The notes beneath the pieces are model-generated. The model saw nothing but the letters and a program-made list of their open reading frames with translations, had not been told where the DNA came from and did not search any database. Of a DNA stretch of 64,000 nucleotides, positions 18,661 through 29,504 are shown piece by piece. A program made the translations under genes and the position numbers. The DNA is from Eriocheir sinensis (Eukaryota; Arthropoda; Malacostraca; Decapoda; Varunidae), in the NCBI RefSeq assembly GCF_024679095.1, contig NW_026111787.1:868001-932000 (forward strand). The letters run 5' to 3'. The first letter of the stretch is position 1, and each line of letters starts with the position of its first letter.

Positions 18661-18678
18661 ATTAAGAGGGGGGGATAG
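18661..18678 (+). promoter_or_regulatory. Polypurine tract of the gypsy element
   Basis: A purine run with seven Gs immediately before the LTR start TGTTGTGC. It would prime plus-strand DNA synthesis during reverse transcription. Position directly against the LTR supports the call. Confidence 0.7.
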
Positions 18679-19089
18679 TGTTGTGCTGGAAGCTTCCCCC
18701 TGTGTCCAACTGTCCATAGGCCTCTAGAAGGCTCCAGGAGAAGCGAGCAGGGGGGCGGGGAGCAAAGCCTCGTCCGTGCCCCGCGGGGCGCGGCCAGGCG
18801 CCAGGCGGGAAGTGTTGCCAACTCGCACATACTTTTGCTACATGTTCTTGTATGATCTAAAATATACTGTAACATTCTAGACTGTACTGTTCTGGATATA
18901 TAAAGGAGAAGAGGGCGAGAGGGGACATTCCCAGTCATAGTAAGCTAGTGGTCAGTGAAGAGTCGGAGTGAAGTGTACTACTAAGGAAGAATATTAAACT
19001 ACAGAAGCGGTGCAAAGTGTTTACATATCTCCCTCCCACGGAGTCTTGTGACGGCGACACGGAACCCAAGCAATACGTCCGGCATAACA
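18679..19089 (+). repeat. 3' LTR with TATA box
   Basis: The 411-bp block starts TGTTGTGCTGG and ends CCGGCATAACA, giving the expected TG...CA ends and a short imperfect terminal inverted repeat. It lies just after a polypurine tract and contains a TATA-like box (TATATAAAGG at 18896-18905) that could drive transcription, with an A+T-rich AATATTAAA about 90 bp later. The LTR cannot be confirmed by its partner because the 5' LTR is missing. Confidence 0.72.
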
Positions 19090-19689
19090 ATATTGTTTCA
19101 CACGTGGCTCACACGGAAATCCTCCCACCTTCCATAATTAATCACACAACAAGTAACGCCCTTCTGGTCACAAACCTCGGAACGAGTGTAAACTTGTCCT
19201 GAGGCCTTCCCATCCGGGACCAACGCTCGGGAATGTAGACGACTACCACGCTACCACATACCATCGCAACCATAGTGGTCGTCAAAAAGGAATGTAGCGA
19301 CACCCATAAACAAGAAGACAATAGAAATAAAAAGAGAACGCTACATATTCAATAGTGTAGGAGTTCACAATCACCACATATTCAGTGAAAGGTATTATAT
19401 ACGGTTGACAGGTCCTTATAAAGCAATGTTTTGATAGCACTGTGACGTTTTGTTCATTATTTTGGCAGCGGGTCTTCCTCTTCTTCTTCATTCCTCCTTG
19501 TATTGTGGAGAAAATCTGCCCTACGTACGGGTCACGATATCTTACGCCATGCCTGGAGCTGCCGTAAAGTGCCGGAAGTGTCGTAACTGTTTAGTGAATA
19601 GCCCAAAGCAGCCGACGGTTGCCTTAAGACATTTTTTGTGACTTACGAACGTCGTAACTCGATTGTTAGTGAATCTAGGCCCTGGAGTA
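19090..19689. other. No gene seen
   Basis: I see nothing supportable here beyond short ORFs without family features. Confidence 0.6.
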
Positions 19690-20150
19690 ATGCTGAAAAT
19701 GTGACGTTGATTCCACGTCAGGAGGACGTGTTTTTTTTACAACGGGAATTCAACGTAGTACGTGATTCCCAAGTTTGAGGGATAGACGACAAGTAGACGT
19801 CAGTTCAACATTGGAATCCCACTGTTGATTCAACGCTGGATTTATTACGTTAATTCAAAATCAATTAATTCTCAACGTATATTTAATGTAGGGTTGATCA
19901 GGGTTCTGACTTAAATTCAAGGAGAGTCCCAATGTACGTTAATTGAGGGATAGACCAAGATTCAACATTGACAAGCAGATCGACGTCAGTTCAACGTTGG
20001 AATCCCACTGTTGATTCAACGTTGGATTTATTACGTTAAAAAAAACTTTCAAAATCAATTAATTCTCAACGTTGATTCAACGAATGGATGGTCGGCCGGG
20101 GCATTCAGCGTTGAATCAACGTTGATTTGCCCCCTGGGAAGTTGCCTATT
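19690..20150. repeat. Repeat rich in CAACGTTGA words, partly duplicated
   Basis: A segment from about 19781 (AGACGTCAGTTCAACATTGG, then TCCCACTGTTGATTCAACG) is repeated from about 19965 with a few changes, about 163-180 bp apart. The whole block is dense in the palindromic word CAACGTTGA or its degenerate forms. It resembles short non-autonomous DNA elements made of repeated palindromic words; I could not define its ends. Confidence 0.55.
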
Positions 20151-20810
20151 TTCCATCGTGTTACTCCGTTACTCATCAGTGATGCCAAAACTGGCAAGTG
20201 TCACGAACGTTACATCAAGAGAACCATATATGCACCCTAAGCTGAACAGGCAACCCCCAACTGCAGGGTTGGTTGATTCCCAACAGATTGTTGTACTCAG
20301 CCTCATATATATACCAATTTCTGACCCCCAAACTGTCTCCTGGGTCCCAAAAACGAGATTCATTCATAGTTATCGTTAAAATAGTTAATTCCTGATGTTT
20401 CTTAGCAGTATTTATGCGTAAGAAACTGGTAAAAACTATGCTCTGGGTACGATAATCTGGCATCGGTGCCGGGAGTCCAACACTACCAGCGGTGGTGCCA
20501 ATGAGGCCCTGCTGTTGACCTCTATTTTTTGTGTGAGATAAGATTAATACCTGTTTTTCGTAGCATCTTTCAAATCAGCACATAATAGCAAGTGTTATTT
20601 TTAAGTCTAGTATATTTTAGGCCAATCTTGACTTTTTTACTATAGAGGCAGTCGTGGCTTTATGATCTTCGTGCGTGGGTGGCAACACTGCCGTCATTGT
20701 CGCCGCCGCCGCCCACGTCGCCACATCATTACGTAAATGTGCCAGCGCTGATCCCCTACAGGTATTTCTCCCTTCCCAGCCATATCTTGGCGGTAACCTT
20801 TCCCTGAGAA

Positions 20811-20933
20811 TGTCTGTGAGCGTCCGATTTAACATTGCGTTTGGTCGTCATGTTGCGGAGCCATGTGAGGCGGTGAACATAGTGGAGGAGGCGGCGGAAG
20901 ACAGCAACAACCCGCCGCCACGCGTTAGGTAAC
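20811..20933 (+). CDS. Possible first coding exon of a host gene
   Basis: A CpG-rich stretch (about 20660-21060) contains an ATG at 20811 followed by an open frame of about 40 codons (MSVSVRFNIAFGRHVAEP, then an acidic part) that ends at a splice-donor-like AG/GTAACC near 20930. Base composition differs sharply from the surrounding A+T-rich DNA. I do not recognise the protein. The candidate next exon at 24949 does not join in a matching phase with the simplest donor, so the model is weak. Confidence 0.25.
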
Positions 20934-21061
20934 CACCGGTGCCGCCGACCACGCCATGCTGCCCTGCCTCACGCTGCCTTGACTCCTCAACCAGGAGTCC
21001 AGGACAGGCAGGGAGCTGGCCTGGAGGAGATGTGTGGCCGAGGAGGACGATCGGGATGCTA

Positions 21062-21393
21062 GGCCGGGGTGAGCCGAGCCCCGCCCCGCCCCGCTGGTGC
21101 CATCACCCTCTCCAGCCCTGACGAGGTGCGTGTCACGCCGGGGTGAGCCGAGCCCCGCCCCGCCCCGCTGGTGCCATCACCCTCTCCAGCCCTGACGAGG
21201 TGCGTGTCACGCCGGGGTGAGCCGAGCCCCGCCCCGCCCCGCTGGTGCCATCACCCTCTCCAGCCCTGACGAGGTGCGTGTCATGCCGGGGTGAGCCGAG
21301 CCCCGCCCCGCTGGTGCCATCACCCTCTCCAGCCCTGACGAGGTGCGTGTCATGCCGGGGTGAGCCGAGCCCCGCCCCGCCCCGCTGGTGCCA
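21062..21393. repeat. 74-bp GC-rich minisatellite, block 1
   Basis: About 4.5 units, each with GCCGGGGTGAGCCGAGCCCC, GCTGGTGCCATCACCC and CCCTGACGAGGTGCGTGT. Units differ mainly in the number of GCCCC repeats. The block is cut at 21393 by inserted SINE/LINE material, and units resume at about 22791. Confidence 0.9.
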
Positions 21394-21545
21394 TTGTAGT
21401 GACACGACCTGCCTGATGGGCGAGCCTCCCATAACCCACTTAGCCAGTGGGGTACCTCTAATTTGGTCGACTGGTACAGGAGTGGCGCTCCCGTTACACT
21501 GGTCGAGGGTTCGATCCCCGGCGCCGGCAAACCTTTCCTTGTCTG
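21394..21545 (+). mobile_element. tRNA-derived SINE
   Basis: A polymerase III B box (GGTTCGATCCC at about 21509) sits at the right distance from a tRNA-like upstream part containing TGGTCGACTGGTACAGG. It is not a clean tRNA cloverleaf, so it is a SINE head rather than a tRNA gene. It interrupts the 74-bp minisatellite together with the LINE relic that follows. Confidence 0.6.
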
Positions 21546-21679
21546 GATTAATTTCTCGTGTGTTTTGTTACATGCAGAGGACGTGTGTGAGTATAGTAAA
21601 AGATAAAATCCTGGCATTTCACCATCACCCTCCCCAGCTATTTTACTTGGTTTACTTGGTGTTGTTTAGAGGCTCCGCC

Positions 21680-22790
21680 TCACAGTCGTGGTGGTCCACC
21701 GCTGCTCCCGGTCCTGCCATCCCTGCTCAACAGGGCAATTTGGTCCGGTATCGTGTTGGAAGTCCTACATCTTGAGGTGTAGCCTGGCACTGGAGGTTCG
21801 TTTGGGACTGTTTGTTGCAGCTTGTCCAGCCCATTCTTAAACCTGTTTACCGGGCAACCTGTTAGGTTTTGGACTTCCTTAGGCAGGCTGTTAAAGATTC
21901 ATGGCCCTTCATGGGACAGACTGGGGGCCAGCAGGGTCCTGCCTCCACCTGGTGCTCTTGTGGGGAGGGACCTTCTGCTGCACTTTCGTCCGCTCCGCTG
22001 ATTGACGTGCTCTTGCAGCGCATTATTTTTCTATAAGTATATGGCCCGATATCTCTCCTTTCTTCTTTGTTGTGAATAGAGCCCTAGTTTCTGCATACGT
22101 TCCCAGTAATTTAGGTGATGTTACCCTCTGATTTGTCTTGTGAAGGCTCTATGCACAGTTTCAAGCCTCTGCACATCACCCTTCTTGTGTGGTGACCACA
22201 GCTGGCTACAATAGTCCAGCGTAGGCTGCACCAGGGCCTTCCAGAGGGTTAACATTAATTACCTTGGGTTCTCTGGAAGCAAATGTTCTAAGGACCAAAC
22301 CTGCCATTGCCTTTGCCTTCTTCACTGTTTCTGTGATGTGGTGTGAGAAGGAACCATTGTCGCTGAGGTGAACCCCAAGGCACTTTACATGTGGCTGTCC
22401 AGATATTTGTTGTCCTCCTTCTGTGAGCAGCGAAGTAGACGTCTTGACGGTGTGGTCAGGGCCACATCTCAGCATTTCAAACTTTGCCTCGTTGAATGCC
22501 ATGTTGTTGGTTGCGGCCCAGGCGTACACTTTGTTGAGGTCCTCTTGTAGGTGGGCGACTCCCTGCACGGTGGTGGTAGTGTGACTCGCAGTGGTATCAT
22601 CGGCAAAAGAGGAGATAACCGAGCTCCTGATCCCTCATCGATGTCTCCCATGTGTATAAGGAAGAGGAGAGGCCCAGCACTGATCCTTGTGGCACACGCT
22701 GATGACGCTGGCCTCACTGGACTGGTGGCCATCCACTGTGACAACTTGGACTCTTTTTGTAAGGAAGTGGTAGAGCCAAATGCCTAGCTA
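21680..22790 (-). pseudogene. LINE reverse transcriptase relic
   Basis: Reading the minus strand from 22790, pieces of a reverse transcriptase appear in order: VPQGSVLG with a frameshift into LLFLIHMGDID, SFADDTTASHT (active-site ADD), then the clean 120-residue frame VAHLQEDLNKVYAWAATNN to VKCLGVHLSDNGSFSHHI, then YCSQLWSP-type thumb sequence, and a C-terminal FNSLPKEVQNLTGCPVNRFK tail near 21800. Several frameshifts and stops make it a relic. It is a different family from the LINE at 6179. It is inserted in the GC-rich minisatellite. Confidence 0.82.
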
Positions 22791-22905
22791 GTCCTGACGA
22801 GGTGTGTGTCACGCAGGGGTGAGCCGAGCCCCGCTCCGCTGGTGTCATCACCCTCTCCAGCCCTGACGAGACGTGTGTCATGCCGGGGTGGGATAAGCCG
22901 AGCCG
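22791..22905. repeat. 74-bp GC-rich minisatellite, block 2
   Basis: Resumes the unit (CCTGACGAGGTGTGTGTCAC, GGGGTGAGCCGAGCCCCG) after the SINE/LINE insertion. Confidence 0.85.
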
Positions 22906-23148
22906 CAAAGTGGTCCATAAGCATCAGGGTAATGCTATATCTGTATAATCAAACTGAGGAGCTGATGTGAATTATTTACAACAATTTCTGAAGGTTTTCG
23001 GGAGGATCACCTTGTGTTAATGAACTGCACGACAAAAATGAATTTCCTTAAAACTTAAAAGCGGCTGTAGTTTATTGTTTTATTATGTACTGCGATGAAA
23101 TCTTGAACGTAAACATGCCCTACTCTTCCATTTAAAAAACGGCAAATT

Positions 23149-23152
<4 letters not shown>
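22906..23152. other. No feature seen
   Basis: A+T-rich spacer without recognisable genes or repeats. Confidence 0.5.

Positions 23153-23236
<84 letters not shown>
23153..23236. repeat. (TA)n microsatellite
   Basis: About 42 TA dinucleotides, immediately before an element that begins ACAGTCGTCC. Confidence 0.97.
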
Positions 23237-23239
<3 letters not shown>

Positions 23240-23241
23240 TC

Positions 23242-23940
23242 GTCCTCAAATAGTACGGGGTTAGGGACCCAGGACTCCTGTACTATTCAAAATCCGGATA
23301 AAATTAGTGTGCTCCTGGGCTGTGTTTGAGAGAGAATTGGGACTTGGAATGTCACGAGTGCTCTCAAATGCATGACGCGGCAGCACGAGTTGCCAACTCG
23401 GCACATCTGTTGGCTCCCGGCTTTGAGAGATGGAGCGCCTTCATGCTGTGATGATGTCATCAGCAAATATGGCGGCCCAAACAAACACATATAAGTGTTT
23501 CCATTTCATTTCACCTCTGTGGCACCATTACCATTACAGCTTCTTTTTCATCTTCTGTTGTAAGGAGTTCGTCAGACAGGACAGCTAGTAATGCATGTGT
23601 AACGTTGCCAGGAAGATCAACGTACGCAATTTTGCTGTGAGTGAGATGCCGTTACCATAGCAACGACGAGGCTTAGTAAAAGGGCGGCCTTTATCTCCAC
23701 TCTTGCAGCACTCTTGTAGCACTGGCAGTTACTGCGGCAAGAATTACTTTTCACTAAGATTGATACCACGAACACTGCTCTCATTGACGTGGTATGCTCT
23801 CACTACCACAACGTAACTCATCCCAAAACGTAACTTCTCCTACATCTGAATTCTTCTGCAAGGTGAACACCTTTCTCTAAACCTTTGGGGTGCTTTCGGC
23901 AGCTGTTTTGGTAGAACATTGTTGCCACACACGCCATGGC
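23242..23940. mobile_element. DNA-element relic of the CAGTYGTCC family, copy 1
   Basis: Left end CAGTCGTCCTCAAATAGTAC is shared with 33576 (CAGTTGTCCCTCAAATAGTA) and is the inverse of the right end at 55580-55599. The inner part near 23811-23930 (CCAAAACGTAACTTC, CTGAATTCTTCTGCAAGGTG) matches 55385-55480. No coding frame survives. The right end in this copy is not clear. Confidence 0.62.
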
Positions 23941-23963
23941 TACTTAGTGCGACTAGTGGGAAA

Positions 23964-23977
<14 letters not shown>

Positions 23978-23996
<19 letters not shown>

Positions 23997-24006
23997 TATA
24001 TAAATA

Positions 24007-24087
<81 letters not shown>
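23978..24087. repeat. (TA)n microsatellite, interrupted
   Basis: Two TA runs separated by a short non-repeat part (TATAAATATCTC). Confidence 0.95.
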
Positions 24088-24091
<4 letters not shown>

Positions 24092-24756
24092 ATACATATA
24101 TATGCATAGTATCAATATTATGATATAAAATGCTTTTGATACAAGCCATATACAAAACAGATTCTAGCATACTCAATGATGTACTATATAGTTACAGCCT
24201 TGTAGGACAAATATATAGGAATAACATTACAAAATTAGATACTCTTGGGTGCCCCTTCAAAAACCATACCAATTTCCCTCAGACTGTCCCTGAAGCTGCC
24301 GCTGCCATGATTTAAATTTACCGTGGCCTTTCCGTTTTCTTCAGAGAACACACCAAACATCAACACGTTCAGTCATTGATGAGCTCTGCGTAAACAAATC
24401 CCACTATGACAGGGTACCTAGGTGTCTTCTCATTTAGAATTTCTTACCAGAACAGCAACATAAATGATTATAGATATATATGTGATGCAAGAAAATGAGA
24501 TTCGTAGAAAGAAATTTATATATTGTGAAGGGAGACAAAGATCTCAAAATGAGTAATAAATGATTATGTTACTCCTGAAATACAGAAGCATTAGTGCAAT
24601 TGAAAAAAAATGTATCATGTAAGGTAAATTTATGAAATTTACCTCTATAAAAATAAAAAATAAACATTCAACGAAGCAAAATCTTCTTTTTATATGATAT
24701 ATTTTCAAATCCGTAGGTTTTTGACTGGGAATTTGGCGTTTTGGACAACTGTGCAC
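24088..24756. other. No feature seen
   Basis: A+T-rich DNA; short ORFs show no family features. Confidence 0.5.
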
Positions 24757-24930
24757 CGGGGTGAGCCGAGCCCCGCCCTGCTGGTGCCATCACCCTTTCC
24801 AGCCCTGACGAAGTTTCTTGCCGGGGTTAGCCGAGCCCCGCCCTGCTGGTGCCATCACCCTCTCCAGCCCTGTCGAAGTTTCTTGCCGGGGTGAGCCGAG
24901 CCCCGCCCCGCTGGTGCCATCACCCTTTCC
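24757..24930. repeat. 74-bp GC-rich minisatellite, block 3
   Basis: About 2.5 units of the same repeat as at 21062, 1.9 kb beyond block 2, with GAAGTTTCTT in place of the usual GAGGTGCGTGT. Confidence 0.85.
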
Positions 24931-24948
24931 CTGCTCGTCCCACCGCCA

Positions 24949-24993
24949 GACCTCATCCAGCTGCTGCAGAGTAACCCTGCCAAACAGCTAGGT
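24949..24993 (+). CDS. Possible short internal exon
   Basis: CCACCGCCAG looks like an acceptor and CAGCTAG/GTAAGT is a strong donor consensus. The enclosed frame reads LIQLLQSNPAKQL in one phase. It abuts the third GC-rich minisatellite block. It may belong with the candidate exon at 20811, but the phases do not match in the simplest model. Confidence 0.3.
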
Positions 24994-26356
24994 AAGTTAA
25001 TTCAGATGTTTTCTTCTGGTCTTTGTCTACCCGTATCACTTCCATTAGGAGGAGGTTAGGTTTGGTTGAATTAAGATAAGGAAGTGATATTAGGTTTCTC
25101 CAGTTAAAACAAAGGGGGTTTTGGGGAGGGGAAGCCTTCAGTTAAAGTCCAGAAGTATGTCCATTGGGCCTCTGCTGGCTTGTGAGGGCTTATTTGTTTA
25201 GGCTAATCTTAGGGGGCACCACTCCAAGCCACTATTTGTAATAATGAAGCATTGTGAAGGAATTACTATTATTATTATGCATTTTGGGTATTATTCACAA
25301 GAGGGTAGCCTACTAATTTTGAGATGCTGACTGCTTGTTTCTGGACAAAATATGATGCTGAATATCATAGAAATAGTATTTTCTCTGGAAATCACTAAAT
25401 GATTGACTTTTCAATGCCTGTTGTGAACCCGCCACCACAGGCGCTAAATAGCTCGCAGAAAGGTTCAACTTGCCTACTGTTTCTATAGTTCACTCACCAC
25501 TCACAAACATCACAAGTGGGCAAACTAGAACTAAACCAGGCAAATTAATGTTTTTCCTGCTGTGAATTCCCCGAGTGTGCATGTGTACCATACAGTGGGG
25601 TGGCTTCGGACGATTTTGATCTGTTCTAAGCAGTAACTCAGTATAGTATGCCTTTAAAAGATTTTTTTTTTTACGTGAAAGTATGGCTTAAGAACGTAGG
25701 TATATGGTGGTCAAGCTGAAAAAATTCCAGGTCTATGCTTTCTTGTTAAATCACGTATATAATGGTGTCCAAAGTCATAATAGATCGGCGGTCACTTCGG
25801 ACAGGTGTGAGGTGACTTCGTGCACTTATTCTCTTTCCCTTTAACTGGGAGTGGCCGCATTTGAGGATGGCTTCAGACGTTGCTGAGGCGACCTCGGACA
25901 CTGAGGGAAGTTTTTCAAAAATCAAACTATCAAAAACATATATTTCTGGCTCCTGAAGGAATAAATAAAGATTAAAAGTAATTTTGCACTCCTTTTCTGA
26001 CATTGAACACATAATATGCACACTAAACAATAAAGTGATAGTCAGTGTTTTATCACAAGTTATTCAGGTACACAGAACGTGTAGGAACTTTTGTAACACA
26101 GGAAACACGCATTTTTCCTTTATGAAATGTCTATAATGACTCCTTGAAAATAAAACAATATTGTTCAGATAAAGCAAATACATCTTAATATGTAAATATC
26201 AATATATAGGTATAATAGTATACCATGATTATCTCCGTCCCTCCTCCCGCTCTTCCTTACTATACTCTAGCTCACCCAAACGTGCGGCTGTGACGTAGGT
26301 CTCTAGGGAATAAGCGGAAGTACAGTGTTGACACATTTTTTACTCCACGTTGGTTG

Positions 26357-26419
<63 letters not shown>

Positions 26420-27158
26420 TATTCAACCTGATTTATTATATGTTCTAATACAGAAATTGTGGGAAATTATACAAACAAAAAATCTCTCCACCTGTGTGGA
26501 TGCTGGGAGTGTCTGGGTGATGGCCAGGAGTGAACGTTACCGTTACAAGGATTTGAATGTATTTTTTTTCATACCTATGTCAGCTTATTTTAACGTACAG
26601 TCCTTCACGATATAATCTAAATATAATTGTGAAACTACTTACCCATCTCAAAACGTAAGGGAAACTCAACAATAAGTATAGCATTTTTTTTTTAGCAACA
26701 CTAAAATATTTATGCCACATCTCTTTATATGCTTATAAATATTTTATCCATAATAATTTAACTGTTTTTTCATATGTTATTATACTAAGATAAGTGTGTA
26801 TGCATATTTGCTGATCATATTTGCCATGGTTTTACTTATATAAGAACATTTCTACATCGATGGCTAGGAGACGCGCGGCTACGCTGTACAAGGGATCCCG
26901 TACGCTGAACCCGCCCACAACCGCACGTTTAGTTGAGCCGGAGTATAGCTCGCTCCCTCCCTCCCTCCCCCCTCTCTCCATCCCTAGCTCGCTCCCTCTC
27001 TCTCCCCCCCTCTCTCACTCGCTTGCTCCATCCCTCCCCCTCTTGTCCCCCTCCCTCTCTCTCACACAGGCCAGCTATTGACATCCACATTGAATATCAT
27101 CTGATATTTTTGGTTCATTGTTGGCTCTGGCTTATTTGACCTTCAATGTTATTATAGT
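24994..27158. other. Mostly featureless spacer with two simple-sequence tracts
   Basis: Holds a (TC)n tract at 26359-26415 and a pyrimidine-rich CTCCCTCC tract at about 26948-27063. I see no supported gene. Confidence 0.6.
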
Positions 27159-27469
27159 GTAATAACCAGAGCTGGGCACTTCCGATCATCAGTCCGATCT
27201 TCCGATCTGATCGGAACAGCACTTGGTGATCGGAATGCAAAGATTGGATCATCTTTGTAAAAGGTAATCGGACTATAGAAATCAGAACCTCACAAACTAA
27301 CTTCCGATCACCGATCACAATAAAAAAGTGGTCAGTGTTGTCACGGCAACAAGTGGCTGCGGAGTTCTTACAATTATTTTTATACACGTTGCTAAATAGT
27401 TACTCCAATAAGCGTCACCTTCTTAACCGGGGGGGAGGGCTTTGCCTTCCCTCGTCCCCCCCCACCCAC

Positions 27470-29010
27470 CCGTCAGGCTCCCGGCCACATTTTTCCCAAC
27501 TGTATACTGGCTCGTCAAGGGAGGCACAACCCACCAATCACCGTGCGTCTTACTCATGACGTCATGACTCACCACAGCCAATCAGCATTATTAGGAGAAG
27601 TGAATTGGCAAAATTAGGCAAATGCTTGCATGTAACTGCAAGAAGTGAGATTGTTTGACATTCAATAACTCAATTTTATTGTAACACATCATTCTGACCA
27701 AGTAAAACAATGATGCATGTTTTTGCTGCCATGATATCAATTCATTACTTTCGTCTCCCTCCCCCTCAAATCTTTTTTTCTATGAGAAGTAGCACTAGCG
27801 TGAATACTGAACGGGCAACTATAGCATAATATTATGGAATGCCTCTTGAAACTAATTTGCGCACATTTTATAAAGATCTTGGCTGGAATCAACAAATACT
27901 AACATGTAATTACTGGCAGCATACTTACCTAGCTAATTGCATGCTGCTCTTCACTGTAGAAATGGCATAAAATTTTAAAATTTAAGGCACTAAAAATGTC
28001 ACGAAACCATAAAAAACATTTATTTAGATAAGTTCAACATAAGTAATAATATTCTGCATGCTGAAATGTTGTTAATTTTTATCAAACTTCTTTGAAAAAA
28101 CAATTGCGAAGTTGCACTCTTGCTACATAACTGAGAACAGGTAGCAATTAAATTACATAATAAGCAAATAACATGGGCAATACAAAGTCACTTATGTGGT
28201 ACAAGAAACAGTCACATAGATCCACCATTTATCTGACCACACTGTGCTAGGCTACGTTGCAACTTGACTTTTTTTTAATATTTGATCCTTCAATAGAACA
28301 TTAATAAAGTGTTTTTATATATAAGTGTTCACAGCAATTTTGCTGTGTATACTGTGGCTGATATAAAACATTTGAAGTCACAATAATGATCATTATCACA
28401 CCGCTTTACTCGTTTGGTCATTTTCTATGATCCCTTTGGAGTTTGAAGTTTAACTTAATTGACATTCCTTGCACTTACCATTGTTGTTTAATAGGAATCC
28501 TTAATTTAAGCTTTAACAATGATTTTGTCGTAGGCTTGAATTAAGTGGCGGGAAAAGAGAGAACCCCAACAGGGTTACACAACTACATCTATGCATTGTA
28601 TTCACAACATTCTTTTTACAAATGCAAATATAAATTTAACTTAATATTATGCTACAGTTGCCCATTCAGTATTCATGCTAGTACTACTTATATAAAATAA
28701 GATTTGAGGGGGGGTGGGGGGGAGACGAAAGTAATGAATTGATTTAATGGCAGCAAAAACATGCATCATTGCTTTACTTGGTCAGAATGATGTGTTACAA
28801 TAAAATTGAGTCATTGAATGTCAAACAATCTCACTTCTTGCAGTTACATGCAAGCATTTGCCTAATTTTGCCAATTCACTTCTAATAATGCTGATTGGCT
28901 GTGGTGACTCATGACGTCATGAGTAAGACGCACGGTGATTGGCTGGTTGTGCCTCCCTTGACGAGCCAGTATACAGTTGGGAAAAATGCCTCCCGGCCCC
29001 CGCAACAAGA
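27470..29010. repeat. Long inverted repeat inside the hAT-like element
   Basis: Left arm about 27470-27870 and right arm about 28640-29010 are inverted copies: CCCAACTGTATACTGG, CTCATGACGTCATGA, GCATGTAACTGCAAG and GAACGGGCAACTATAGC-type words recur in reverse complement. The arms are about 370-400 bp and highly similar; the 770-bp loop has no recognisable gene. It could be a separate foldback element nested in the hAT element. Confidence 0.85.
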
Positions 29011-29079
29011 GGAGGAGGAGGAAGGAGGTCTCGTGAGACAGCGCAACATGCCGCTCAGACCACGGCACCAAACTAACGC

Positions 29080-29275
29080 CCCATACCCACATACCATACG
29101 CCACATACTTATTTAACCTCTTCTTGAATGTATCTATCGTGTTGGCGCTCACCACATGACTTCTACGTCTGTTCCACTCATCCCCCACTGTTGGTAAACC
29201 AATTCTTGCCTATGTCTTTGTTGAACCTGAACTTATCCAACTTAAATTCATTGCTACGTGTCCTAAACGGTGTGG
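29080..29275 (-). pseudogene. LINE C-terminal scrap
   Basis: The minus strand reads FKLDKFRFNKDIG, then NWFTNSG, WNRRRSHVVSANTIDTFKKRLNKYV, which is the conserved C-terminal tail of a common invertebrate LINE reverse transcriptase. A frameshift and stop split it. It is only about 65 residues long. Confidence 0.7.
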
Positions 29276-29504
29276 TGTCATCTGCCATCCACGTATCCTA
29301 AGACATCCAATCTGCGCATGCGTGGGATTTGTTTACAAACAAAGGGTGGATGAATTGCGACACAGTACCATATGTCTTTGTCGACTGCCTATCGCGATAT
29401 GTCTTACCTGAGTTTTTTTTTTAATCTTTTTAAAAGTAAATGTTGACGTATGTTTTTAATTTGAAAATTGCTTGAAATATGAAAGTTTCTTCCTGCACAC
29501 TTTG

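Larger units (their letters stand above)
11985..19089 (+). mobile_element. Ty3/gypsy LTR retrotransposon lacking its 5' LTR
   Basis: Order seen: expanded gag N-terminal repeat, gag capsid and zinc knuckle, pol (protease, reverse transcriptase, RNase H, integrase), a G-rich polypurine tract (AAGAGGGGGGGATAG) and a 3' LTR. The domain order with integrase last is that of Ty3/gypsy (Metaviridae) elements. No 5' LTR or primer-binding site is present: satellite DNA abuts the gag repeat at 11985. No envelope gene is seen. Frameshifts in gag and at the gag/pol junction, plus a stop in a zinc knuckle, argue that this copy is dead, unless they are assembly errors. Confidence 0.9.

Noticed and set aside
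21509..21519. tRNA gene
   Set aside because: B box present, but no cloverleaf with paired acceptor stem; better read as a SINE. The same holds for 45368-45600.
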